Shown here: one piece after another, positions 1-5,956 of the stretch
Numbering within the stretch: position 1 is the stretch's first letter
Layout: every line of letters starts with the position of its first letter
Assembly: GCA_021779005.1 (NCBI GenBank)
Contig: JAJYBN010000080.1
Coordinates: forward strand, 1 to 5,956
Direction of reading: 5' to 3'
DNA from: Pseudomonadota bacterium
Lineage (GTDB): Bacteria > Pseudomonadota > Gammaproteobacteria > Natronospirales > REEB76
Length of the DNA stretch: 5,956 bases
Program-made: the position numbers and the translations under genes
The notes under the pieces: generated by a model
Told to the model about the DNA's origin: nothing
The model's input: only the letters and a program-made list of their open reading frames with translations
Databases searched by the model: none

Positions 1-303
1 GAACAGGGTGTTCAGGGCATTGCCCGCCTGGGTCAGGTTCTGCAGGATGTCGCCGACGGTGCTCAAGCCCGTGGACTTGATCTGGGCCTGGGTGACGATG
101 GTCACCGGCTGGGCGGTCTCCACATCCGTGCGCTTGATGCGCGTACCTGTCACCTCGATCTTGCCGAGCTGGGCGGTGCTGGGCGTCGAGCTGGTGGTGG
201 CCGCGGGGGCCTGCTGCGCGAATACCGCCGGGGCCGAAATTGCCGAGGCCGCGCCCGCCACTAAGGCATAACGCACGGCTTTGCTGATTTGGGTGCTGTT
301 CAT
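1..303 (-). CDS. TonB-dependent outer-membrane receptor, N-terminal part (truncated by window edge)
   Basis: Reading the minus strand from ATG at 303-301 gives 101 codons without a stop, running off the left edge. Residues 1-29 look like a Sec signal peptide: MNSTQISKAVRY, then a small/hydrophobic Ala-rich stretch ending in PAVFA, with likely cleavage before QQ. A Pro/Ala/Thr/Ser-rich linker (30-45) follows, then LGKIEVTGTRIKR (46-58), which fits a TonB-box region, and the start of a plug domain (about 60-101: QPVTIVTQAQI, GLSTVGDILQNL). Receptors of this family bind a ligand at the outer membrane and import it with energy from TonB-ExbB-ExbD. The start is supported by AGGAG seven bases upstream (plus-strand 311-315). 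The ligand cannot be told because the barrel lies outside the window. The gene is transcribed away from the sulfotransferase genes. The family call is secure; the subfamily is not. Confidence 0.9.
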   Translation of the reverse strand, partial: MNSTQISKAVRYALVAGAASAISAPAVFAQQAPAATTSSTPSTAQLGKIEVTGTRIKRTDVETAQPVTIVTQAQIKSTGLSTVGDILQNLTQAGNALNTLF

Positions 304-538
304 CCGGAGACTCCTACATTAAGTTTGAAGAGTTTGGAACCTAAATCCCTTGAACGTGGACTATCCCGTTACAGGGGTGCAAAAAATATTTGAACCTTCA
401 GTCTCATTGGGTGCAGGCACATGGCTGCCCACTCCTGGAAGACTGTCGTAACTTTAGCACAAGAAAACCAAATTGGAAGGTTTTTGTTGTAAATCGAGTA
501 CATTTTTTATTGATTGAAAACCTTATAAAACCATGCAT

Positions 539-558
539 CATGGCCATTAATGGCTATG
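539..558. promoter_or_regulatory. 20-bp imperfect palindrome, candidate operator half of a pair
   Basis: The arms CATGGCCATT (539-548) and AATGGCTATG (549-558) are reverse complements except for one position pair (545/555 side: C-G versus T). The core GCCATTAATGGC (543-554) is a perfect 12-bp palindrome. Such symmetry in a divergent promoter region fits the binding site of a dimeric regulator. No regulator gene is in the window, and I do not recognise the site as a known operator. Confidence 0.45.
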
Positions 559-567
559 AAAAGCTTA

Positions 568-589
568 AATGTTGTATAAATACAACATT
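568..589. promoter_or_regulatory. 22-bp palindrome (10-bp arms, 2-bp spacer), candidate operator
   Basis: The arms AATGTTGTAT (568-577) and ATACAACATT (580-589) are perfect reverse complements separated by AA. A two-base loop is too tight for a good RNA hairpin, and no U-tract follows, so a DNA site for a dimeric repressor or activator is more likely than a terminator. The TTGTAT...ATACAA core resembles sites bound by some GntR- or TetR-type regulators, but this is only a resemblance. It contains a TATAAA sequence (575-580) that could overlap a -10 element. It lies about 124 bp before the sulfotransferase start and 265 bp before the receptor start, so either or both genes could be controlled. 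Confidence 0.55.
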
Positions 590-702
590 AGATCAGCGTG
601 TTTTTATAGATTTTACCGCACCCAAAGAGTTCTGCCAGAGCTTCAGATACACTGAAAAAATTGGCTCTACTAGTGCCGTGTGAATCAATTACAGCGTTTT
701 CT

Positions 703-708
703 AGGTGA
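703..708 (+). promoter_or_regulatory. Ribosome binding site that decides the start of the first sulfotransferase
   Basis: AGGTGA sits four bases before ATG at 713. The alternative in-frame GTG at 680, which would add 11 residues, has no purine-rich sequence at the proper distance. The ATG at 713 is therefore preferred. Confidence 0.6.
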
Positions 709-712
709 CATA

Positions 713-2305
713 ATGAAGATACAACCGCCCGATAAGGCCCCAGGTCAGGCTCGGCAAATCTATGAAGAAGGCCTGGCCCAGCTCAGCAACGGCGCTACGC
801 AGGCTGCCCGTGAAGCCTTTGCCCGGGCACTGGCATTGGACGCTTCATTGGCCGCTGCCCACTACCAGCTCGGCAATTGTCTGCGCCAATCCAGTGAGGA
901 AAGTGCCGCCGAAACATCCCTGAAGCGAGCCATCGCCTTGGACCCCGGACTGGCGGACGCTTATTTCAGCCTGGCCTTCCTATTGCGTGATCAGGGCCGG
1001 GTCAGCGATATCGATACGCTGATGAAGGCGCTGGCAAACGCCCTGCCCGAGGATGCCGAACACATCGAGCAGGCCGCCGGCCTGTTGGCCGAGTATGGGC
1101 GTACTAATTCTGCCTTGGAATTGTTTGTACGCGCCTTGTCGCAGCGACCAGACTTGGCGCGGCTGCACCAGCGGATCGGACAGATGCATCAGAAACTTGG
1201 TCAGTTCGCCAACGCAAGTGATGCTTTTGAAGGTGCAATCCGGCGCGACCCGTTCTTTGGGCCAGCCTACCTGTTGCTGGCACATAATATGAGGGCAAGC
1301 AGTCCGAACGATACGCGTATCGCGCTATGCAGATCAAAACTCGCAGAGCCGAACCTGCCCGACAATACCCGCATCTGCCTGCATTTCGCCCTCGGCAAAC
1401 TGCTGGATGACCTGGGTGAGTATCCAGCCGCGTTCCAGCAATTCCAGGCCGGTAACCAGCAGCGTCGCCGCCAGGCAGGCTACGACCGGGCGACCTGGGG
1501 GCAGTTCTTCGAGACCCAGCGCCAGATGCCGGCGTTACAGACTGCACTGGCAAACCCGCAAAGCCCGACGCCGGTGTTCATCATCGGCATGTTGCGCAGC
1601 GGCACCACGCTGGTGGAACGCATGCTGGCCAACCACAGCTGCATGTATTCGCTGGGTGAAACGGAAATGGTGGATCGCTTGGCTGAAGCACTTGCACAGC
1701 ATGCCGGAATATCCTACCCGCTGTGCCTACGGCGCCTGACAGCCGAACATCTGGAAAGTCTTGTGGTTCAATACCGCGCTCGCTGGCCACGCGAAGCCCT
1801 GAAAGCGCGCCATGTACTTGACAAGAATCCACTTAATTTCATGCATGTGGGGCTGATCGCACAACTGTTTCCAGATGCGCAGTTCGTGCATTGCCAGCGG
1901 GATGCGCGTGATACGGCACTTTCCGTCTACTTCCAGAATTTTGCCAATCTGCGTAATGCCTATGCCTATGACCTGGCCGACATCGCGCATTTCTATATGG
2001 GCTATTACATGCTGATGGAGCGTTGGCAGACCTTGTTTGCAGAGCGCATCCATGCCATCCGATATGAGGATGTGGTGGCGGATCCAGAACGCGAGATGCG
2101 CAGGTTGACCGCTACCCTGGGATTGGAATGGGAACCCGCCTGCGCCGAACCCCAGGTGGGTGATGATGCGATTTCAACCGCCAGCGTCTGGCAGGCGCGC
2201 CAACCTGTCTACCGCGATTCGGTCGGCCGCTGGCGGAATTATGCAGATCAGTTGGCGCCGTTTCTCGCCGCGCTCCAGCCCGAAGCCAGGCCGATGCCAG
2301 ATTGA
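713..2305 (+). CDS. TPR-repeat sulfotransferase (Sulfotransfer_3 type), first of three
   Basis: A 530-aa two-part protein. Residues about 13-200 form several TPR repeats (for example AREAFARALALD, HYQLGNCL, SLKRAIALDP, DAYFSLAFLL, YLLLAHNM), which normally bind protein partners. A linker helix pair with FALGKLLDDLGEY (about 225-237) leads into a PAPS-dependent sulfotransferase domain. Its 5'-phosphosulfate loop is GMLRSGTT (292-299); E316 lies 21 residues after R295, the place of the catalytic base in tyrosylprotein sulfotransferases; DKNPLNF starts at D370; and the 3'-phosphate motif RDARDTALS spans R396 to S404. The C-terminal family motif, beginning at S491, reads SVWQARQPVY then GRWRNY. 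Leucine replaces the usual proline in the loop, and HS replaces HP further on, but the key residues are present, so it should be active. No signal peptide or membrane segment is seen, so it is probably cytoplasmic. The start is ATG after AGGTGA; GTG at 680 is the alternative. The acceptor is unknown. Confidence 0.92.
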   Translation: MKIQPPDKAPGQARQIYEEGLAQLSNGATQAAREAFARALALDASLAAAHYQLGNCLRQSSEESAAETSLKRAIALDPGLADAYFSLAFLLRDQGRVSDIDTLMKALANALPEDAEHIEQAAGLLAEYGRTNSALELFVRALSQRPDLARLHQRIGQMHQKLGQFANASDAFEGAIRRDPFFGPAYLLLAHNMRASSPNDTRIALCRSKLAEPNLPDNTRICLHFALGKLLDDLGEYPAAFQQFQAGNQQRRRQAGYDRATWGQFFETQRQMPALQTALANPQSPTPVFIIGMLRSGTTLVERMLANHSCMYSLGETEMVDRLAEALAQHAGISYPLCLRRLTAEHLESLVVQYRARWPREALKARHVLDKNPLNFMHVGLIAQLFPDAQFVHCQRDARDTALSVYFQNFANLRNAYAYDLADIAHFYMGYYMLMERWQTLFAERIHAIRYEDVVADPEREMRRLTATLGLEWEPACAEPQVGDDAISTASVWQARQPVYRDSVGRWRNYADQLAPFLAALQPEARPMPD

Positions 2306-4101
2306 TGAACGAGACATCGTCAAACAGGCTGGTATCCGAGGCGGTCACCTTGCAAAAGCAGGGCCGGCTTGGCGATGCCGTGCTGCTTTACCGAAGAGTG
2401 CTGCAGCAGGAACCACGGCATGCGGCCGCCACGCATTTTCTCGGGTTGGCCGCACACCAACAGGGGCGCGATGATGAAGCCGAGACACTCATGCGGCAAT
2501 CCGTGGAGATCGAACCCAAGAATCCTGTATTCCTGGGCAATTTTGCCCAGCTATTGGTTACCCGCGACAAATACCAGACGGCTATACCGATTTTCCAGCA
2601 GTGGCTGGAACTAGACCCGAAGAATGCATCCGCCTGGTACCAAATGGGCGTCACTTTCGACCGATTGCAGGGAGTAGAGGCCGCGGCTGAATGCTGGAGA
2701 CGCGCATTGGCGGTGCAGCCGGACTTCAAGCCGGCGCTGGTGGCCTTGGCTGACCTCCTGCGCGCATCCCAGTTGCGGGAAGAAGCTGAAGCTGCTTATC
2801 GGGAAGCGATCCGGCAAACGCCCCGTGACAGCGATCTGTACTGCAAGCTGGCGGCACTGCTAACAGAGATGCAGCGTACCGATGAGGCTCTTCAAGTACT
2901 TGATCTGACCTCGGGTTTCGACCCGGATAGTCCGGCTGTGCTTTGCCAACGCGGTATCACACTGAGTGTGTGCGGCGACCTGGATGGAGCGGTCGCTCGT
3001 TTACACCATGCCATTTCGCTGGCGCCGGATTTTTATGAAGCCTATGTTTACCTGACGAGCCTCAAGAAAATACCCCTGGATGACCCGGTGTATCAGCGTC
3101 TCGAGAACGCTGCACATATTCCGGGCAACCTGGAAGACCCGGGGCGATGTGTCAACATCCAGTTCTCACGGGCCCGCATCCTGCAGGATAACGGCGACTA
3201 CGAACGCGCCTTTCCGTGCTTCACTGCCTGCAAAACCGCACGTCGCAGCTTCGTGCCCTATTCGCACGACGGTCAGGCGGCGAGCTTCAGCGCCATCCGC
3301 CAGTTATTCGATGATGCATACATCGAGCGCATGCAGGGATCTGGCAGCCAGTCGGATACCCCGATATTCATCATCGGTATGCCGCGCAGCGGCACTACCC
3401 TGCTTGAACAATGTCTGGCGCGCCACCCGGAAGTCCGCGCCGGTGGCGAAATGGTATTGCTGCATGCGGCGCTGCGCAGGCGCCTGAATGAGCGCTATCG
3501 CACCGACCTGGCCGGTGGCTTGCGTGACCTGGGGATATCCGGGTATTCAGAACTTGCATCAAACCTGGCGGCAGCAATCCAGCTCCAGGTCGGAAACAGC
3601 CGCTTCCTGACCGACAAGATGCCATCGAACTTTGCCCTCGCCGGACTGCTGCATGTACTGTTTCCTCGCGCCGCCATTGTGCATTCCAGGCGTGATGCGC
3701 TGGATACCTGCGTGTCGTGTTATACGACCTTGTTCAAGTCCGCACATGGGTTCGCTGACGACCTGTCAGACCTCGGGCGCTATTACCGCCTTTACCTGGA
3801 GATGATGCAGCATTGGCGGAAACTGCTCCCGCAAAACCGGTTTTATGAGCTGGATTACGCAGCGCTGGTTACCGACCCCGAATCTGAGATCCGCCGGCTG
3901 CTGGCATTCCTGAACCTGCCGTGGCATCCAGACTGTCTTAACTTCGGTGAAACGTCGGGTCCTATACATACGGCCAGCGTCATCCAGGTACGCCGCCCCT
4001 TGTATCAATCATCCTTAGGCCGCTGGCGACACTACCAGGCACATCTGTCTGAATTGCGGAAGGCGCTAGGCGATGCGGCTGCTCTACCCGATACGTTATA
4101 A
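2305..4101 (+). CDS. TPR-repeat sulfotransferase (Sulfotransfer_3 type), second of three
   Basis: A 598-aa protein with the same architecture and a longer TPR part, perhaps seven repeats over about residues 8-250 (AVLLYRRVLQQEP, HFLGLAAHQQG, AWYQMGVTFDRLQ, AAYREAIRQTP, ARLHHAISLAPD). The linker helices ILQDNGDYERAF start near 292. The sulfotransferase domain follows: loop GMPRSGTT (358-365), E382 at R361+21 within RAGGEM, DKMPSNF from D437, RDALDTCVS from R463 to S471, and the C-terminal SVIQVRRPLY...GRWRHY from S558. All expected PAPS-binding and catalytic residues are present. It should transfer sulfate from PAPS to a hydroxyl group on an acceptor presented by the TPRs; the acceptor is unknown. 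Its ATG shares one base with the preceding TGA (TGATG), indicating translational coupling. A TTG one codon upstream is in frame but a less likely start. No signal peptide or transmembrane segment is visible. Confidence 0.94.
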   Translation: MNETSSNRLVSEAVTLQKQGRLGDAVLLYRRVLQQEPRHAAATHFLGLAAHQQGRDDEAETLMRQSVEIEPKNPVFLGNFAQLLVTRDKYQTAIPIFQQWLELDPKNASAWYQMGVTFDRLQGVEAAAECWRRALAVQPDFKPALVALADLLRASQLREEAEAAYREAIRQTPRDSDLYCKLAALLTEMQRTDEALQVLDLTSGFDPDSPAVLCQRGITLSVCGDLDGAVARLHHAISLAPDFYEAYVYLTSLKKIPLDDPVYQRLENAAHIPGNLEDPGRCVNIQFSRARILQDNGDYERAFPCFTACKTARRSFVPYSHDGQAASFSAIRQLFDDAYIERMQGSGSQSDTPIFIIGMPRSGTTLLEQCLARHPEVRAGGEMVLLHAALRRRLNERYRTDLAGGLRDLGISGYSELASNLAAAIQLQVGNSRFLTDKMPSNFALAGLLHVLFPRAAIVHSRRDALDTCVSCYTTLFKSAHGFADDLSDLGRYYRLYLEMMQHWRKLLPQNRFYELDYAALVTDPESEIRRLLAFLNLPWHPDCLNFGETSGPIHTASVIQVRRPLYQSSLGRWRHYQAHLSELRKALGDAAALPDTL

Positions 4102-4158
4102 TTGTAAGTTATCCGGTTTATCCAGCTTTCCCCATCACTCATCAAACGGAATCCTGTA
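4102..4158 (+). other. 57-bp intergenic gap without terminator
   Basis: This is the largest gap between the plus-strand genes. It has no strong hairpin followed by a T-run, so transcription probably continues through it. It ends with GGAA (4148-4151), a reasonable ribosome binding site seven bases before the next ATG. A weak internal promoter cannot be excluded. Confidence 0.5.
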
Positions 4159-4608
4159 ATGACAGACAAGCCAGCTCCAGGAGATCTGGAACTCACTATA
4201 AAAAATGCCGATCACTCGGACAGTGAGAGTCTGCGCAATGTATTGTTGCAATTCGTCACATCACGGGTCACGGTACTGATGGACAAGCCCTGGGATGGGA
4301 TCGCCCAGCCACAGGAAGGCACCCGCATGATGTTCGTAAGCGATGGGCCGAATAGTCAACAGCCGATGCTGGCGGTCTTCACCGGGCCTGGCTTTACTGA
4401 AAAATTCATCTCTGACGATAATCCCTTTCACCATGTCGTCGAGGTGGACGCGCGTTTTGCGATTGTTGGTTTGTCAGCGGGTGCCGGCATCATCATCAAT
4501 CCCAATGCCATCCCGAGTTTCCGCATAGATCCGTCTCTCGGCAAGATACTGCGTGACAGCGCCCTCGAGCAGCTGAGTAAATTAAGACAGGGATCCAATT
4601 CCAATTAA
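4159..4608 (+). CDS. SseB-family (SseB N-terminal domain) protein
   Basis: A 149-aa soluble protein. The order of motifs fits the SseB N-terminal domain (the enhanced-serine-sensitivity family, not the type III secretion SseB). A first helix (ESLRNVLLQFVTSRVTVLMDKPWDG, about 24-48) is followed by MMFVSDGPNSQQPMLAVFTGPGFTEKF (about 58-84), where the protein reads out 'value, then F-T' as in the family. Then come VVEVDARFAIVGLSAGAGIIINPN (about 94-117) and a final helix. As I recall, E. coli SseB is about 258 aa with an extra C-terminal domain, which is absent here. The biochemical role of the domain is not established, and no catalytic residues are recognised. It lies between two TPR-sulfotransferase genes, 57 bp after one and 8 bp before the next, so it is probably co-transcribed with them. 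Assignment rests on recalled motif pattern only. Confidence 0.7.
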   Translation: MTDKPAPGDLELTIKNADHSDSESLRNVLLQFVTSRVTVLMDKPWDGIAQPQEGTRMMFVSDGPNSQQPMLAVFTGPGFTEKFISDDNPFHHVVEVDARFAIVGLSAGAGIIINPNAIPSFRIDPSLGKILRDSALEQLSKLRQGSNSN

Positions 4609-4611
4609 GGA
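4607..4611 (+). promoter_or_regulatory. Ribosome binding site of the third sulfotransferase, overlapping the previous stop codon
   Basis: AAGGA begins inside the TAA stop of the SseB-domain gene and lies five bases before ATG at 4617. This supports the chosen start and suggests that the two genes are translated in close succession. Confidence 0.65.
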
Positions 4612-4616
4612 CCAGC

Positions 4617-5956
4617 ATGCAACAGACGCTAAAATCAGCCAATCCCCTGGAAGCGATCCTGAAAAAAGAGCTGGATGCGGGCGCCGACGCCCTCGCCGCC
4701 GGCAACATGCAGGCTGCCAGCGAAGCCGCCAATGCCCTGCTGGCGAAAGCGCCCGATGATTACCAGGTGCTGCAATTTGCAGGGGTCGTGGCACTTGCCG
4801 AAAACCACCCGCCGATCGCGGCCAATCATTTCCGGCGCGCCCTGCCCTTATGCCGTGCCCCCCTTGAATTGGCGCGCACCTGGCACAGTCTCGGTATCGC
4901 CCTATTCCAGATGGGCGACCACAATCAAGCCTGCGATGCGTTCTCGCGGGCCGCACAGGCGCACCCGGGCAACCTGATCAGCATACTTGACTGGGCCAAT
5001 ACCCTCATGGTCATGAATCGTCATGGCGAAGCCGAGGCTATCCTGCGCAAGGCCATGACGCGTTTTCCGGGTGACACACGCATACCCATTATGCTCGGCA
5101 ATATCCTGACAGCACAGAATCGTCAGGCGGACGCACTGCAAATTTACGATACGGTGCTGGAGAAGCAACCTGAATTATCCATGGCGCATTTTAACCGCAG
5201 CGTCGTTTTGACGATGCTTGGGCGCACTGACGAGGCTGAACAGGCTGTAATGCGGTCTCTGGAGATTGAGCCAACTATGACTGGCTATTACCAGCTGTCA
5301 AACCTGCATGTGTTTTCAAAAGAAGACCCGTGGTTTACCCGGCTGATACAGCATGCGCAATTATCCTTGGACGATGCCGGCCAGATCGATATCGACTTTG
5401 CCTTGTCTAAGGCCTATGAGGACATTGGTGATTACGATCAAGCATTTACCCATCTGCAGGCGGCTAATACCCGGAAACGCCGCAGTGTTCAATACAGCGG
5501 GGTGAATGAGAAGGTCAGAGCAAATCGCATCACCACTTTATTCACACCGGATTTCTTCGCCCAATTCCAGGGTAAAGTCAGTTGCGATATCAAACCGATA
5601 TTTATCCTGGGGATGCCGCGCTCCGGCAGCACCTTGCTGGAACAGATGCTGGCAGCGCATCCCGCCATCACTGCAGGCGGCGAACTACCTCACATGATCT
5701 ATATCGCGAAAGATATCGGTGCAACCTGGGGCTCACGTGGTCTGAATTTTCCAGGCAATGGCGCAGAGATCATCAATGACCTGCAGATGGCCGCTGACCA
5801 GTATGCCGCGATGACTTTGCCAGTGCGGCAATCGAAGGAATATTTCACAGACAAGCTGCCGGGAAACTTCCAGTTCATCGCGCTGCTGCATCTCATGTTC
5901 CCGCATGCGATCATCATCAATTGCAAAAGGGATACGATGGATACCTGCCTTTCCTG
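4617..5956 (+). CDS. TPR-repeat sulfotransferase (Sulfotransfer_3 type), third of three; truncated at the right edge
   Basis: The frame is open for 446 complete codons to the window end; the C-terminus is missing. Residues about 12-225 form TPR repeats (AASEAANALLAKAPDD, TWHSLGIALFQMGDHNQACDAFSRAAQAHPGN, ALQIYDTVLEKQPE, HFNRSVVLTMLGRTDEAEQAVMRSLEIEP). The linker helices FALSKAYEDIGDYDQAF start near 261. The sulfotransferase domain then shows loop GMPRSGST (332-339), E356 at R335+21 in AGGEL, DKLPGNF from D412, and RDTMDTCLS from R438 to S446, after which the sequence ends. By comparison with its two neighbours, roughly 100 to 130 residues remain outside, including the expected QxRxPxY...GRW motif. 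The start is ATG with AAGGA five bases upstream. No signal peptide is seen. It is the third member of the same family in this operon and clearly different in sequence from the others. The acceptor is unknown. Confidence 0.93.
   Translation, partial: MQQTLKSANPLEAILKKELDAGADALAAGNMQAASEAANALLAKAPDDYQVLQFAGVVALAENHPPIAANHFRRALPLCRAPLELARTWHSLGIALFQMGDHNQACDAFSRAAQAHPGNLISILDWANTLMVMNRHGEAEAILRKAMTRFPGDTRIPIMLGNILTAQNRQADALQIYDTVLEKQPELSMAHFNRSVVLTMLGRTDEAEQAVMRSLEIEPTMTGYYQLSNLHVFSKEDPWFTRLIQHAQLSLDDAGQIDIDFALSKAYEDIGDYDQAFTHLQAANTRKRRSVQYSGVNEKVRANRITTLFTPDFFAQFQGKVSCDIKPIFILGMPRSGSTLLEQMLAAHPAITAGGELPHMIYIAKDIGATWGSRGLNFPGNGAEIINDLQMAADQYAAMTLPVRQSKEYFTDKLPGNFQFIALLHLMFPHAIIINCKRDTMDTCLS

Larger units (their letters stand above)
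304..712. other. AT-rich divergent intergenic region
   Basis: About 400 bp separate the two divergent start codons, and I see no convincing gene. The stretch 471-610 has 40 G/C in 140 bases (29%) by hand count, far below the GC-rich genes on both sides. It must hold the promoters for the leftward receptor and the rightward sulfotransferase operon. It contains two palindromes (539-558 and 568-589) and a small potential stem-loop nearer the operon start (637-668). TATAAA-like boxes occur at 524-529 and 575-580, but neither has a good -35 at the right distance, so no promoter is called. An open frame across 390-683 begins at TTG without a ribosome binding site and is not considered a gene. Confidence 0.75.

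Noticed and set aside
8..271. 87-codon plus-strand open frame opposite the TonB receptor
   Set aside because: The minus-strand frame gives a clear signal peptide and TonB-box/plug sequence, so this is an antisense shadow.
524..580. TATAAA boxes at 524-529 and 575-580 as sigma-70 promoters
   Set aside because: No reasonable -35 hexamer lies about 17 bp upstream of either box; AT-rich DNA yields such boxes by chance.
390..683. 97-codon plus-strand open frame across the intergenic region
   Set aside because: It begins with TTG, has no ribosome binding site, lies in the AT-rich region containing both palindromes, and its translation resembles no family I know. Its end also overlaps the start region of the first sulfotransferase.
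680..712. Upstream GTG start for the first sulfotransferase
   Set aside because: No suitable ribosome binding site before GTG, whereas ATG at 713 has AGGTGA at a suitable distance. It remains possible.
304..712. Small precursor peptide gene as a sulfation substrate (RaxX-like) in the intergenic region
   Set aside because: No short frame with a ribosome binding site and a tyrosine in an acidic context was seen; a substrate, if a peptide, lies outside the window.
4102..4158. Terminator splitting the operon after the second sulfotransferase
   Set aside because: No GC-rich stem followed by a T-run is present in this gap.
713..5956. Recent tandem duplication of the sulfotransferase genes
   Set aside because: The three proteins align at motifs only and differ in length and in most TPR residues; no long nucleotide identity is visible, so any duplication is old.

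Overview
The window looks like part of a gammaproteobacterial chromosome, possibly of Xanthomonadales or Steroidobacter type. The reasons are the moderately GC-rich coding sequence, a TonB-dependent receptor whose N-terminus reads GKIEVTGTRIKR...QPVTIV, and a set of TPR-sulfotransferases. The taxonomic guess is weak, because alphaproteobacteria carry similar sets.

Layout. On the minus strand at the left edge is the first 101 codons of a TonB-dependent outer-membrane receptor (1-303, continuing outside the window). Next is a non-coding, strongly AT-rich divergent intergenic region (304-712). It holds two palindromes whose centres are exactly 30 bp apart. Then four plus-strand genes follow in a compact row: a TPR-sulfotransferase of 530 aa (713-2305); a second one of 598 aa (2305-4101) whose ATG overlaps the previous TGA; a 149-aa SseB-N-terminal-domain protein (4159-4608); and a third TPR-sulfotransferase (4617 to the right edge, truncated just after its second PAPS-binding motif). 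Gaps are -1, 57 and 8 bp with no visible terminator, so a single operon is likely.

How the genes may work together. All three sulfotransferases have an N-terminal TPR superhelix followed by a Sulfotransfer_3-type PAPS-dependent domain. Each keeps the 5'-phosphosulfate loop (GMxRSG[ST]T), a glutamate exactly 21 residues after the loop arginine, the DKxPxNF motif, and the RDxxDTxxS 3'-phosphate motif. This arrangement resembles animal tyrosylprotein sulfotransferases, so protein or peptide acceptors recruited through the TPRs are plausible. Carbohydrate or small-molecule acceptors cannot be excluded. The proteins differ clearly from one another, which suggests different acceptors rather than recent copies. 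The role of the SseB-domain protein in the operon, and any functional link to the divergent receptor, is inference only.
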